Shown one piece after another: positions 1-12,872 of a DNA stretch of 64,000 bases (position 1 is its first letter; the number at the start of each line of letters is the position of its first letter). This DNA comes from Aphelenchoides besseyi (taxonomy: Eukaryota > Nematoda > Chromadorea > Rhabditida > Aphelenchoididae). Made by a program: the position numbers and the translations under genes. Where the stretch lies: positions 1,116,001 to 1,180,000 of the forward strand of contig JAMPIQ010000003.1 of assembly GCA_024699855.1 (NCBI GenBank). Direction: 5' to 3'. Under the pieces are notes generated by a model that made no database searches, was not told the origin of the DNA, and saw nothing but the letters and a program-made list of their open reading frames with translations.

Positions 1-3000
1 AACATCGAGTCGTTGAACGACCAAAAAGTAAAGAAAATGTTGAGAGAGCGAAAAGAGAACGTTGGTCTTGAGAGAAGCGCAAATGCCACGAAAATAAACG
101 TCCGGGATGTTCGAATGTTTTTTGGTTATTTTCGGAAAGTACTGAGCGAATTGGGCCAAAAGATTTGCGAATGCCAAAAACAACCGCCGGCTAAATTCTG
201 CGAATGCGCCGAAACCGAGCGGCCGCCGAAGTCTCACGTCCGCGGCGGGGGGAACGGCAAACAAAAAATATGAAAACGTCGAGCGCAAAATGCGTTTTTA
301 ATTAACTCGAAGAAAAAATTGGAAGATTGGTTTTTAATGAAAACTAAAAGCGCTCAACAGCCCGAAATTTTCTCTCTTTGTTCGTCGTCGCGTCGAAACG
401 CAGGAAAAAAGCGAAGTGAATCGCCCCACAGCCAAAGGCATCGCAAACGACGAGCGCGTGAGACGCGGTGTGTAGGGAAAGAGAGAGAATGACCAAAAAT
501 AGAAACAAAATGCCCATAAAATTTGTCGTCGCTGCGAATTCTCTTTCCACCAATTTTATTCACTCGCATTTCTTTTTTTCGTGACAGCGAAATACACGTT
601 CTGCGCCCGATGCCCTTCGTCTCTCTTGAAATAGCTGCAAAAACATGCAGAAGAAAGGAATACGGTACGCAAATGCGTTTCCGTGCGTGGGGTTGGATAA
701 ACGTCGATTTCGTGCGATGATCGAACGCGCATTTCGACGGTGTTAAATGATCAAGTGGACGCAAAAATAGAAAATTAATCATACAAAAAGGACGACGCAA
801 AAGCGAATACCGCCGGCCGCCGTTTTGACTTTTTCTTTGGGATGGATTTGCCCTCGAGCCACGTCCGTCTCGTGAGTTCCGCCCGTTTTGCTCATCATTT
901 CTAAGCGTCTCAAAGATCCGTCGTTTCTATTTTTGGCTTCTTGACTGACGACCAAGAACGTTTTTTGCTGATAAAAAAACAACAGACTGATTACCTGACG
1001 GACGCCAAGTTGACGCAACAAAAAACCCTCCGGACACTTACCGTCGAATGGGAACCGCCGCGATCGATCGATTTTTTGGGACGGAAATTGGCCGCAACGT
1101 TCAGAAACATTTCGAGACTAGAAAATTAGAACAAAGAGGAACGTTAATCGACTCGCAACCATACGGACAATCCAAATAGGAGAACCGCGTCCTCGTGGCC
1201 AAACAAAATTTTTTGCTGTCCCATGAGTCGTGTCACTTCCTTTCGCCTTACAAGTTGTAGACGCGTGAATTGAAATGCGTCAATCAAAAAAATTCGCGCG
1301 TATGCTTTCGATCACGTTAACTCCACTCCAGGGACGCTTCTAACGTGTGAGTCAGAATTTGAATTTTTATTGTTTTTAATTTCTCGTGAAATCAAAGGAT
1401 CTCGACCTTTCTTTTTTGAAGGCATTGAAAAAATGAACTTACGGAGGCAGGATTCTCCCACTTCTGTTTGAAGTCGTCTCGGGCCTTGTCCAGGAATTCT
1501 TTGACTAAAATAAAAAGATTATCACGACGAAAAACGTGTTGAGAACGGTGTTGAAAGCCCACAAATTGCCACAAACAGTCTGAAGATCAACTTGCCCGAT
1601 TTGGACGAAAGACGACGACCAAGAAACGACATTCGACGGCAATTAGACGCAAATTAAACGGCGAGAAGCCGCGTTTTTGCCCGCAGAGGTGCGAAATAAA
1701 TGAGTTAAAAGCCGTTTGTGGCATTTTTGCTTCTCCGCCGCACGCCCCTTTCGGCCCAACGGCGTGAATTACAAGCGTCAGAGTGAAAAAAGATACGGGA
1801 ATTGAAATTTAAGTTTTTCGAGCTCAAACGTCCAAAAAGAACCACATCGACTAATTACTCTCCGTCAATTCGCAACACCATTAAATTGCCGTCGAAACAC
1901 AAACAAACGACGTGCAACGGCGAAATTGCGTCCAAACGATAAGAAAAGAAGTTGACGGTTCGTGCGTGAACGGCGCCAATTTTTCTTTCTTTTTTATTTT
2001 CCAGACCCCCGATCTCACGCAACAACAACAACAAAAACGAGAACACAAAAACGACGTCCAGAACTCACAAAATTTGATTTGAATTTTTTTGTTATTCGAC
2101 GAACTCATTGCGCTTCGAAACTGCGAACAATCAAAAACCCAAAATCATGATTGCGTCCCGACTAAACGACCAAAAGTAATCAGTTGAAATGGAAACGCGC
2201 AAAGAATTTCCACGCATGAAATTGGCCGCCGACGATTCCAAACGTCCACACGACGACCGAAAGCCCCGCACATTCCGCGTGGACCATCATCGCGATTTGC
2301 CACAAAATCCCTAATCCGAGACGCCGAAAATAGCAACCGAAAAGCGATTAAAAACCTGGACGCTGCGTTTGCGAAACGTGTCGAGAAACGCGGCGACCGA
2401 CGACGAAATCCCGATTATAGTTGTCTATTAATGCCAAAAAACTTGGCGACAAAAGTCGGGGAATTTGTTGTCAGACGAACAGAAGCGCGACTCTACGGTC
2501 TCCTTCTCTAAAAATCCTTCGACGGCTCTCGACCGCGAAAACGAAGAAGACCGTTTTTCTGGCCGAAGAGGAAAACGCGGACAACCAACGAAAAAACTAA
2601 CGGACTGCCGCGGCACATTTCTCATTGACGAACGGACGAAGCGTGTCGATGTGGAAAAAAGGAAGTTTAGCGCATAGGAAAGTCTTCCTGACGCAAGAAC
2701 GTCCTTTCTCTCCTCTTCTGGCCGTCTGCGTGGCATTCGATCAAAGTCTTTCTGTGGGTTTGCAATTTCGAATATCAAAATTGACACGCGGACGGCAATT
2801 CGCGGAATCTTCTTTTCATTTGTCGTCGCGCAGAGGCGCGAAAGAAAAAGCGTCGAGTGGCCAAAAAACATCGGTCGACGTGAAGCTCGAAGGTTGAAGC
2901 GGAAACTCGACGTTTTCATTCGCTTCGTCGACTTTAAACCCGCAAAAATTGAGACGCTCGTTGATTTCTGCCATTGACTAGGGAATGGAAATTAAGGTTT

Positions 3001-6000
3001 TTCAAGACCTGACAATAAGCACACGTTCGGGCGGCTCGATGAAGATCGTGCGAAGCTTGAAATCTGCATTCCCAGTCTTCTAATCATTCGGTTCTGTTCA
3101 ACAGTTCCAAAAAACAAGCCGATTTTCAACGAACTTTTTGATTGACAAAGAAGAATGAGCTCCCGACTTCGTAGCACATGGCGGAAAGAACTCGTGGCCG
3201 AAATCCACTTGTCTTTCTCGGCCCCCAACAGCATGTGGTCAGTTGGAACGGGGTAGGAGGGGGATTGATTGGCGAATTAAAATTCAGAATCCCGGAGTGG
3301 TTAATCACAGCAAACGGGAACTCACATATAAACTGCCACAAACGTCGTCGCACGAAGTCCGTGAGTTTTAATGAGCACAAAATCACACGATCCTCCAGCA
3401 AACATTCGAACATTTTCTGCGCATTAAAAAACACGACCACAAAACTAAACATCGAAGCTCAGTAAGTACAGTGAAAGTGAGAGAGAGGAAGTTGCAAAAG
3501 TCGTCTAATTGACATTCCTTTGTGATTTACGGCTTCCGTTCGAAAAGAAATGTCAACCAAATTTCAATCACGTGTGATCGCTGAAAATTGCACAAACGCT
3601 TCGAAACAACCTCCGGCGAAATCAACAACCGTGTGGATTTGAGTTTGAAAGAAGATAATTTCAATGGCGAAGCCACTTGACAATCGAACTTCGCGCCATC
3701 GTGTTTGCAAAGACGCAGAACGTGATCATCAGGAGCCTAACCGTATGGACAAACAATTGAGACAAAGAAACCGAAAATCGTCAGTCGACTTTCCATTTCG
3801 ATTACTCACTTCCGCACGATGTGTGTTTTGGCACAAACGCGACGAAGAAAGTTGCGCGACAACCGAAAACAGTTGTTCGCCATCAATCAGAGGCTGATGA
3901 TTCCCAACTTTAATTGACCGCACAAAACAAACACAAACCACAAAAAGCAGCAAAACATACAAAAGATTAGGGCCTCACAGTTTCCAGTCGACTTGTTGTC
4001 TTTGTTGTTGTTGGTTTGATCCTCGTTCGACTTCTTCAGAAACTTCAGCATCGTAGCCGGCTAGTCGGAAACTGACGACTCTCGAAGGTTGTTAAGTTGA
4101 TTATCAAACTCCGACAGTTCGCTCGTTAATCGACATGAAGAAAGTCGTGATTGTGCTGCCGAAAGTGAACAAAACGAAAAGAAAAAGGTGTTGGACAGTT
4201 CGATGATCTGTAGAAAAGAAACACGCTGTTAGTTTTCGAGTTCACTCGTTAACACGCACGAAATTAAGTACAATTGTCGAAGCATCGGAACCCACGGGTT
4301 TACGAAAACGACGCGTTTGACGTAAACAAAAGGTTTGAATATTCATGTAATAGGCGTATAGATGGATGTTTTCGTGAAGAACGTGGATTAAAGGCGGAAC
4401 AAAATCCTTCGGACATATTCAAAACCTTCCGAATGCCAATTGGCGTTCCAGCTCTCGATTGTCATGAGTCGTCAAAAACCGCCGTTTTGACGAGTGTTGA
4501 TCAGAAATTGAAAACCGAATCGAACTGCTCGTTCACGAGAAGCGACAAAGTTTTTTGTTTATGCTAAACGCGCAAATTCCGTCAATGTCGTCGTCCTGTT
4601 GAAGTTAAACCGCAAAAAGAAGTGGAGGGCGAACCGCGTGTCTTCGAAACGTGAAATCGAAACTCGTGAGTACCGAAAAAAGAAACTTTGAAAACGAAAT
4701 CCGACTTCGCAAACTTCTCCGAGACAATAATTCCCGGGTCTCCAAAAAGTTAATTTTGTGCGTCGCGACTGATCGGTTTCCAATCACACAGACGCACGCA
4801 AACGACTTTCAATCGTCGTCCTTGCGGTCTCGACTTTTTTCCGCGCTCTCGACGTCCAAAACACGTCAAGCGACGAGCGATCAGCGACATTAAAACGCCC
4901 GGGTTTCAGAGATAAGAACCCACAAAAGCGGTCATAAGCGTGTGCGTGGAAGAAGACCTCAACTTTTCCGAGCTATCAATTTGCTTATTCGTGCGTGAAG
5001 ATCGAAGAACTGGGAAGATCAGTAGCTTCCGAAGAACGAAGTCGCTAGTTTCTAGTGTCGTTTTGGAGGGCGCACGAGAATGATCATCCGAGAAGTGGGG
5101 GGAAACCGATCGACAATCAACCCCAAAAGCGAAAAAAAGCATGTTGCCATTTTTAGACGACAAACGGGAGCGAAAAAGACGACAAACAGCCGCCACATAA
5201 ACACCCAAAAACGGGCGTCTTCGCAGTTCAATCGACCGCGTGAGTTTGAAACGGAGGTGAAGAATCACGTCGATTCGGAAGAATCGATAATTCAAACGCT
5301 GGTTAGTCGGGAAGGGAGAAGGGGAAGAACGTGAGGTCGGAAGGTCCATAAAACGAATTAGTTCAAAAAAACAAAAGGGACTCCGCTAATTGAAATCATT
5401 TCCACTTACTCTCCGATTTCCTTTTGCTTGGACTTCGGGATAGACGACTGTCGACTGAAAGCGCAGAATTGAATACGAGAATTGGAGTAAAAAACAAAAT
5501 GAAGATTATGAAAAAGCGAACTGTGAGATCAAATTCAGAATCCGATCGGAAACGACAGGTGGAATGCAAAATTAACACCGCAATTCAATGCAAACAATCC
5601 AAACCGTAGGGTTAGAGAGAGATGAATGGAAACTGCGCAGTGAATGGGTTACGATTTCGATCTCCTTCTGCACCTTTGAAGGCAAACAGTCGAATCGATT
5701 TACGCGAACTCAAACATAATTCGATGGTGTTTTGGTTGGAACTCAAATCGAAGTGATGATTGAGCCCAAAAAATCTTGGTTTTGAAACAAAAGAAGCGCA
5801 ATAAAATTCGCTAAAAGCCTTCTGTCTGTTTAACGTCTTCCATCGGCGTCGTTGAAGCGAAATGAAAACGAAAGGCGAGCGAAGATAAGAGTGAGGGCAT
5901 TTTTTGACCAAAACAAAAAGTTCCGAAGCAAAATTGACAAATTCCCGTTTGGGGAATTCGTTGGACCAGAAGGCAAAAGGAGTCTCATCAGACCAAATAA

Positions 6001-8952
6001 GCAGCCTTCGACACAAATCGACCTTCCCTCTCTAACACAAAGACGAACATGAATCTTGACGGCAGTTAAGCCTTTCGGCAACGTCGATCGAAGCGACAGT
6101 TAAAAGGTCAACGAGAATTCTGTTTGTCCAAAATGCAAATCTCCTCCCTGTACTCCGAGAGACTGATCGCCAATCACTCGAAATTCCACGAAATCAATCG
6201 TCGACTGTCGAGAGTCCAAAAATAGACGAGTGACATAAAAACCATAACGTTGCTTCGGAAAACCTGCTCTCCTATCGTCCCCACCATTGCTTGCCGAAAC
6301 CTCATTTCCATTTTTTATTCTGCTTGAAACGCGCCATAAGCTGCTCAGTTTTACGCGTACACGCGAACCACCACCCGCAGTCCTTTTCACTCAATCAAAA
6401 TCGTAATTGACAGTCGGGAAGTAAACATGAGAACTTCGAAAATGTGGAATTCGAAGCCGCTTAAAACAAAACCTCCTCGCTTCTCTTCTGACCCACTGAC
6501 TAACCCAACGGCACGATGAGAAATCGAACGGACCGAAAGAGCGTGAAGAATTGCGAAGCAAAATCGAATTCACGAGCCTTCCGATCGACTCAACGGTTTC
6601 GCTGTTAAACGAGAAGAAAGCAAAAATGTCGACGATGAGTTGGAATCGGGGCATCAAGTGGCTTCCGAAAATAGAAACCCGCTGACTGTTTTTGGTTTCG
6701 AATCACACACAACAGAATCGATTGCAACAGTCTTCGACAGATGACCACGAAAACCAGCAGTCGACCGTCGGGTTTGCGAACCGTCCCGGACGGCGCCGTT
6801 GTTGCGAAAAAGCGCTTCAGGCAAAATTTCTGTCCACAAACGCGTCTGCAAGCGCCGTTTTGTCGTTTTGCTTCCGGCAACTAGAAGACCGAAATGGATG
6901 AGCAGAAAAAGCGTAAGGAAAAGTGGTGCGTTTAAAACTCGGGAAGAACATTTTTGCATAAACACCGGCGAACGTTCCACACAGCAGACGAAATTCAATT
7001 TCACGGCAATTGGAATATGAAATGTCAACAGTGTGCTAGTTATGAGGTTGACGACGCGAGTTTTCAATTATCGCTCTTCCCAAAGTTTTCTTATCAGCAC
7101 TCGACTTCCATTCGACTCTTTGCGACCACTCGAAATGAGGAAGATGATGGGAAAAACTCTTTAGATGGCAAACGTCGAACTTCGCTTTGAAATTCGGACT
7201 CCGCGCTTCTTTCGACTGCACGTCGCTTTCACTTTCTCTCGTCGGTTGTCCACTCCAAAAACATCTTTAACGCGGTTTTGTGTTTCTTCCCTTGCCCTCA
7301 ATTCTACGACACGTTTGCAAAGAGCCGGAAACTGCACGAACAAGAGAACACAAACGTTGAACACACCAATCGAACGATTCACGAGTACAAGGACACAGAT
7401 GACGAGATTGGTTTCGATAATGCAAACCGACCATTGTGAACGACGTGATGATTGGGACCAACGGCAGTGAGTTGGTAGTCGCTGAAGTGCGGGTTTCGAC
7501 GCGTTGGCGCGGTATTCAGTGCAGCCGCTGATTGGCTCACGTTCGCATTGCCCATTTGGTCAACGCGGTTGAAGCAGCAGCGAATCTTGACGGCAATTGA
7601 CGGGCGACACCCGGCAAACCAAAAAGTTGCGGCCGAAAGGCGAAGAATGGAAACGATGTGAATAAGACGAAGATCGTTTTAGTTGTACGAGATGGTTTGA
7701 TCGAAGATTGAAAACTTGGAAAACAAACTGGAAAGTTGAAGAAGAAGAACACCGTTGTGGTACTACGAACCCTAAAGTTAGTCGTGAAATTATTGTCAAC
7801 AGTAAGCTCGAGAACACGATGTGAACACTGGTGATGTGAAACGCTTAGATTGCTAATTTTTGATCACTTAAAACGGCGTGTCAAGCGGAAATGTTGGAAA
7901 TCGAAGAAAGTGAACAGACGACCGGAGGAATGCCGAAAGAACACACTCAAAAAGAGAGTCCAAAAATCCACGTTCGCTCATCTGCCACGTCGATTCGACC
8001 GCCGCTGTCGATCGCTACTGGTGCCAAATTTCGGCGGAAAACTTTCTTTAGAGGAAAATCACTTCGATCGACAACACGAAAATGGAAGTTACAGTAATCG
8101 GGGAAAGTTGCGGCAATCGTGTAAACTTGTGCGAAGATCGATGTCGAACAATCACGATGCTCATCAAAAATCGAAAAAAAGAAGATCACTCGCCATTGTT
8201 TCCATTGAGCTCAACGGTACACACACACGAAGCCAACGGAATCGAACAGAAGCACAACACAAACACACGTCCACGACGTTCGCCAACGAAAAGAACGTGG
8301 CCAGAAAAAATGCGAGAAAAAGCGTCTCTCTTCGCCTTCAACATCTCCAAGAGTTCCGCCGGAAAATACACCTGTTGTTTAGCCGAGAGTTCTTCAACAT
8401 CGACAGGCCCCAAGAAGAAGTCGATTTAAAATTACGCTCCGTCGCCACTTGGTTCAAGAGCAGCAGATTGAGCCGGAAAGAACTGATTTTGCACGTCTCA
8501 AATGTCCGCATGTGTTTTTCTTTGCCCTTTAGCATCACCAAAACAGAAGTTTCGACTTGAAATCCGCATACCCGAACTGACAATCAAAAAGCTGTGAATC
8601 TCAGTCCGAAGTCTCACACGCATTTCGATACGAAACGACCGTGGACAAACAAATTGATTGCGTCAACGAGACAAACCCAAACGAAACAAACGTGTAACGA
8701 CGTTTAGTCGAAGTTCCGAGTCGAATAGCCGCGTCAAGTTCAGAGCTCCTGAGTTACGACAACAAGAAACCGAAAGGTTATCGAGTTTCGTTGGTGGGCG
8801 ACAATGAGCGCCGTTCCGCATTATGAGTCCAAATAACGTTAAAGGAAATGTCCCTGCTTGCCAGTTGTTACCCAGACAGTCAGAAATCGACAGGTGAATT
8901 TGATGACCAGACGTTTTTGCTTCGACACAAGAATCTCTAACAACCACTCGAA
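1..8952. other. Block without a supported gene, CGA/TCG-rich
   Basis: No exon chain with family similarity could be assembled. Many open frames of 60-236 codons lie on both strands and overlap each other; they are rich in Arg, Lys, Ser and Phe. This is what a sequence rich in CGA, TCG and AAA triplets gives by chance, because stop codons are diluted in several frames at once. The longest, 7850-8560 (+), has overlapping open frames of 68-115 codons in other frames. Two short stretches look more protein-like: an Ig-like motif near 8320-8410 and an acidic stretch near 7290-7436. A CCAAT-type box (gattgg) lies near 7532. The block could be a regulatory region, a giant intron or decayed genes. Confidence 0.5.
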
Positions 8953-9699
8953 TTACTTAGAATTCGACGTAAATTCAACTAAGGAATGCAGTAGTTTCTT
9001 TCAAGTACTCAAATGATGTTTAACGTTTAAAGTACTGGATGTCATTTACGTTTAATGTGGAGCCCGATCCAAAGTTTGAATAAGAAAAGTAAACTCACAA
9101 TACCGATCGTACTCCTCGACAGTCGCGTTCACGAACCTTCCAAGTTCGATGATACGCCCATCTTGAATCGTTCCATTCATTTGCTGCATTTGATTGGACC
9201 AAAAAAGATCGTTGAAGAGAGGTAGTTGAGCGGGTAGTGAATGAACGCCGAAAACCGTCGTGTAAGCCGACCAGTACGCGTGCCATTGAGCCGGAGACAA
9301 CGTTTTGGCCAACTGAAATCAATATCGTTAGACCAAATGTCGTCGATTGATGTTTACCATGCAAATCCATTGCTCCCAAATTGGTGAAGAAGCGGCGGGT
9401 GTTATCGTTTGATTGAAAGGATTCTCAAGATTTGGAATCGTTGGCGGTAGTCGAAACAACGACGATTTTTCTAAGCAACTCAATTGCGACGCACAAAGCG
9501 GTTTCTTACGATTATCGATCGGACTCTCGAGAAGCGAACTCGAATCCAAAGGGTTCGCGAGCATGGAGCCGTTGAAATGAGAGGAACAAGCCGGTAATTG
9601 TTCTTCTTCCGAAAGCCGACAATCATCAACTTCCTCCATCGAAACGTCGGAGGTCGAAGCAACACACGCGGAAAGCTCGTGTGGAATTGATGGGTCCAT
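8953..9699 (-). CDS. Hypothetical protein, three exons
   Basis: Not recognised. Exon 1 is 9699-9358 and starts at ATG 9699, two bases after a splice-acceptor-like tract (ctttttgttag), which suggests spliced-leader trans-splicing. A clean GT-AG intron (9357-9313) joins it in phase to exon 2 (9312-9099). Exon 1 encodes an acidic, Ser-rich N-terminus (begins MDPSIPHELS); exon 2 is aromatic-rich (WHAYWSAY near its start). The GTGAGT donor at 9098 is convincing. The last exon (8978-8953) is a guess: its acceptor is reasonable but it adds only a few residues. No signal peptide or membrane segment is seen. It lies tail-on to the vWA gene upstream, on the same strand. Confidence 0.45.
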
Positions 9700-10099
9700 T
9701 CTAACAAAAAGGAAGAAATCAAACGCAAGTGATAAAAAGCATCTCGAAATACTCGTCCAACGAAATAGCCATTGCAACTGGCCGCGGGCTAAAGTTGGAA
9801 AAACTTCATCGGGATCATCAAAACGAAGCCAAAAGACCGCAAGAGCGCGCGGAGTTTTCAGTCGAACGGTCCGCTGAGGACTTGGGGGAAAAAATTCGTT
9901 TGTCCCAACACAAAACTCAGCAGTCTCGACCGGTGCAAACACCGAGAAAATCAAACAGACGAAAACGCTTTTGAGTGACGACCGCAGTAGAAAACTACGC
10001 GCTCCTTCTCGGCCATCGGTTTTAAATTTAGCGGAAATCCGCTTTGATTTGCTGACTGAATTGAGCTATTGAGTTTATTGGAATACTACGGAGGATGTG

Positions 10100-11563
10100 C
10101 TATCGGGATTCATACAAAAACCGGGTACCGGCCAACAGTTGGCGGTTGTAAGAAGTGGATTGAACGAAAACGATGTAATCCAATTGTTCGGGCTCAACTT
10201 TAACGGTCTGATCGGCGGGCAGATTTAGAAGTGTACGTGCATATTGGCCTTCAAAGAGGTCTCCACTTTGCTTGTCCATAATCACGATCTCTTTGTATAA
10301 TTGAATGGTTTCTTTCTTTGTGAACTCGTAGAATCCACGACCGGACACAAACTGAATCCCCTGATCTTGAACAAACTGTCGAATTGGTGTGTCCAATCCC
10401 ACGTCCAAGACTTGAAAACGATCGACAGGGCACGCATGCAGATCGCCGGGCAAATTCGTCAAACTGTCCGGACGTCCGAGAATACGATCGAAAACGGAAC
10501 GAATTACTCGGTTGTAACGACCGGGCTGAGCTTGGATTTCACGTTCAAATTGAGCCACTCGGCCGGTCTGTGCGGTCTCGTGATAACAGACCTAAACGCC
10601 TGTTTAGTTCGTTTCAAGCAATGAAAAACTCACTGCCATAATAATTTCGACCATCGAGTTGAATTGAGCCAAAGGCAGATGTATACCGCCGGTTTTCTCT
10701 GCACATTGCGCATAAAATTGCTTTGCATGTTCTTGATTTCTCGCTTGAACTCCATAGACCACAACGTTCATTTGTCGAAGTTTCTCCAATTCATCACGCC
10801 AATTCAAATGCTGCGGATTCTCGTCCGGTTCATGTGGAACTTCATCACCAATCAAAACCTAAAGATTCAATAAAAGATATTTCTTTTGCGAAACCAGGTA
10901 CCAAAACGTGTGACAATCCGGCCGTCCATTGGAATGCTTGAGCCTCGTGAAGCACTAGTTCGTAGCACTCGGGTCCGGTGAAATTCGCAATTTCGGCCGC
11001 CGAATCAACAAAGTCGACGATTGCTTGAACGTTGGTGGTCAACGGCAAGTGTTTGGTCACGTACAATGGCGACCAGAAAGGTCTACAATCTTCAAGATAA
11101 TCGCCATGCATTATGATTCCGATTCGCAGATGATCGTTTCCGATTTCTTTGAACAAACGTTCGACACACTCCTTAATTTTAAGTCGAACCTAAACATCAA
11201 TGATCAAACAGACAAGTTGCTTCAGTCACCTGTGCAGCCACAGTGTACATCGAGTATGTTGTGTCAAAGCTGAAAACAACCTCGACCTTCTGTTTTGGAT
11301 TAGAAACCGGAAACGAAGAATTGAAAGAATGACCGTTAGATTGATTGACATGGTTTACAGTTTTCGTGTTCAGCAATTTTTTCGAGCGTTTATGTTTCTG
11401 TTTTCTTTGTTGTTTCAAAATTTGACCTACAAATTCGAGGGTTTCTTTGAGCTGACTCGAAATTACCGCTGATAAAATGAATGGATTTGTACGGTCGTAG
11501 AAAATAACGCGAATGAAAACGTTGTAAAAGTCGAGTTTGACTGCGAGTTTGAACTGCTGACAT
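10100..11563 (-). CDS. von Willebrand factor A-like domain protein
   Basis: About 432 residues in five exons: 11563-11467, 11426-11230, 11189-10902, 10858-10634 and 10591-10100. ATG 11563 is preferred because it opens a basic, Gln-rich N-terminus that splices in phase into the domain. The segment 11362-11294 could be a further intron instead of coding. The vWA fold starts with FSFDTTYSM, a MIDAS-like D-T-T-x-S-M motif typical of the eukaryotic and bacterial vWA branch that includes vwkA-type proteins. It continues through RIGIIMHGDY, the ECYE/LVL helix and VLIGDEVPHEP, all standard vWA core strands. The C-terminal 160 residues are less typical. No signal peptide or membrane segment is seen, so it is probably intracellular. 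The family is often linked to metal-dependent protein binding; the partner is unknown. Confidence 0.75.
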
Positions 11564-12817
11564 TTTCTTTTCAAACTGTTGAGTTGACTGATGTGTTGAA
11601 CGACGATTCCAAGTGTTTAAGTACTCGGAAACTGCACCCAAATTGCGAAATTTGAGCAGCGAATTTGTCGTCGGATTGCGAAACAAAATGACGCGTTTCG
11701 TTGGACGGAGGCAAAAAACACGCCCATGGAAACGAAGAGCGATAAAAACTGACGGGTCGATTCATCGATGCAAGAAAGTTTCGAAATGTCTTTTTGCGAC
11801 TTCGTAAACTGAAATGATATCATTGAAATGGTGTTAGTATGATGATTTAGTGGATCAGTCCACTTGTACTTTTAATACCACCATAAGTTTGGTGTTCAAG
11901 ATGTTTCAATGATTGCAACAACTAACCAACCAACTAATCTTCGAGCAGCTTCGGAGAACTCGTGTTTGGAAGTGAGTTTTGTAGTTTGAGAGTTCGTTTG
12001 TTCTTCTTTTTAAACTTGTTTTCGGAATATAATTTGAGTTTTTGTACGCTCCGCTAATTGTCAACATGTTTTTGAAGATGCTCTTGAATACTTTCATTGA
12101 GTTCTAAAAATATGGAGTTTGAAGATTCGTTTAGAGGTTGGAATGGATTAAAAAGTGTCATAAAAGATTGAACGCTAATGTTGACATAAACAAAAAAGAA
12201 AGAAATCAAAGAAGTGAGTTCACAGTGATTTTATTGGTTCCACTTCTGATGAGCAGAACAATCCAAAATTTCTGATCTACCACTACGAAAGGGCTGATCC
12301 GAATACTAACCTCAAATAAAGGTCAATAAGACACCGGGTTAAGGTCCGGGCGGCTTGAACAGTCTTCGGAGTTGAACTCAAACCGATGGGAAACTCGCTT
12401 TTTGGCGACCTGTTCTGCTCGTTGGTCACTCTCTTCGCTGCAACAGTGACTGTTGAACTCCGGATAACGACAAAAAGAGCGCAGTGGAGAAGAGAGCGAT
12501 TGAGTCCGAGAGACGCGTTCAACCCATAGCTATTCGAGAGCATCCGATAGTACGAGTTCCGTTCGATCAACTGACTTTTCAGGTTCAATAACCTCAAAAA
12601 AGGTTAGTAGGCACATTCAACTGAATGGTTGAATTGGAAATTTTGGAACGCTCTGCTTCTTCAGCAGAGCAATAATCTTCGAACTGGTCGTTGTGATCGA
12701 AAATATTTACAATAACATTTGAACAGCTAATGGCATTGCAGAAATATGTTATTCGATTAGCGAGATCTTCGCTCCTGTTTTTTGGTCCTCAACTGAGCAA
12801 ACACCTTAACTTTCGAC
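11564..12817. other. Intergenic, nothing supported
   Basis: Separates the vWA gene (-) from the FAR-like gene (+). An open frame of 104 codons on the minus strand (12283-12597) is not backed by splice sites or family similarity. The surrounding sequence is AT-rich. Confidence 0.5.
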
Positions 12818-12825
12818 TATAAAAG
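12818..12825 (+). promoter_or_regulatory. TATA box of the FAR-like gene
   Basis: TATAAAAG lies 48-55 bases upstream of the ATG at 12873, leaving room for a short 5' leader. The TATA context fits an abundantly expressed secreted protein. Confidence 0.6.
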
Positions 12826-12872
12826 GACGAGCTGAAGCCGATATTCAACAACAACCTTTCTGTTCATCAACA

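Noticed and set aside
7850..8560. 236-codon open frame on the plus strand
   Set aside because: Arg/Lys/Ser-rich, overlapped by other open frames, no splice context or family match. Such frames are expected in this CGA/TCG-rich block.
12283..12597. Minus-strand open frame, also considered as a structured RNA gene
   Set aside because: No match by eye to 5S, SRP, RNase P or snRNA consensus, and no splice support for coding.
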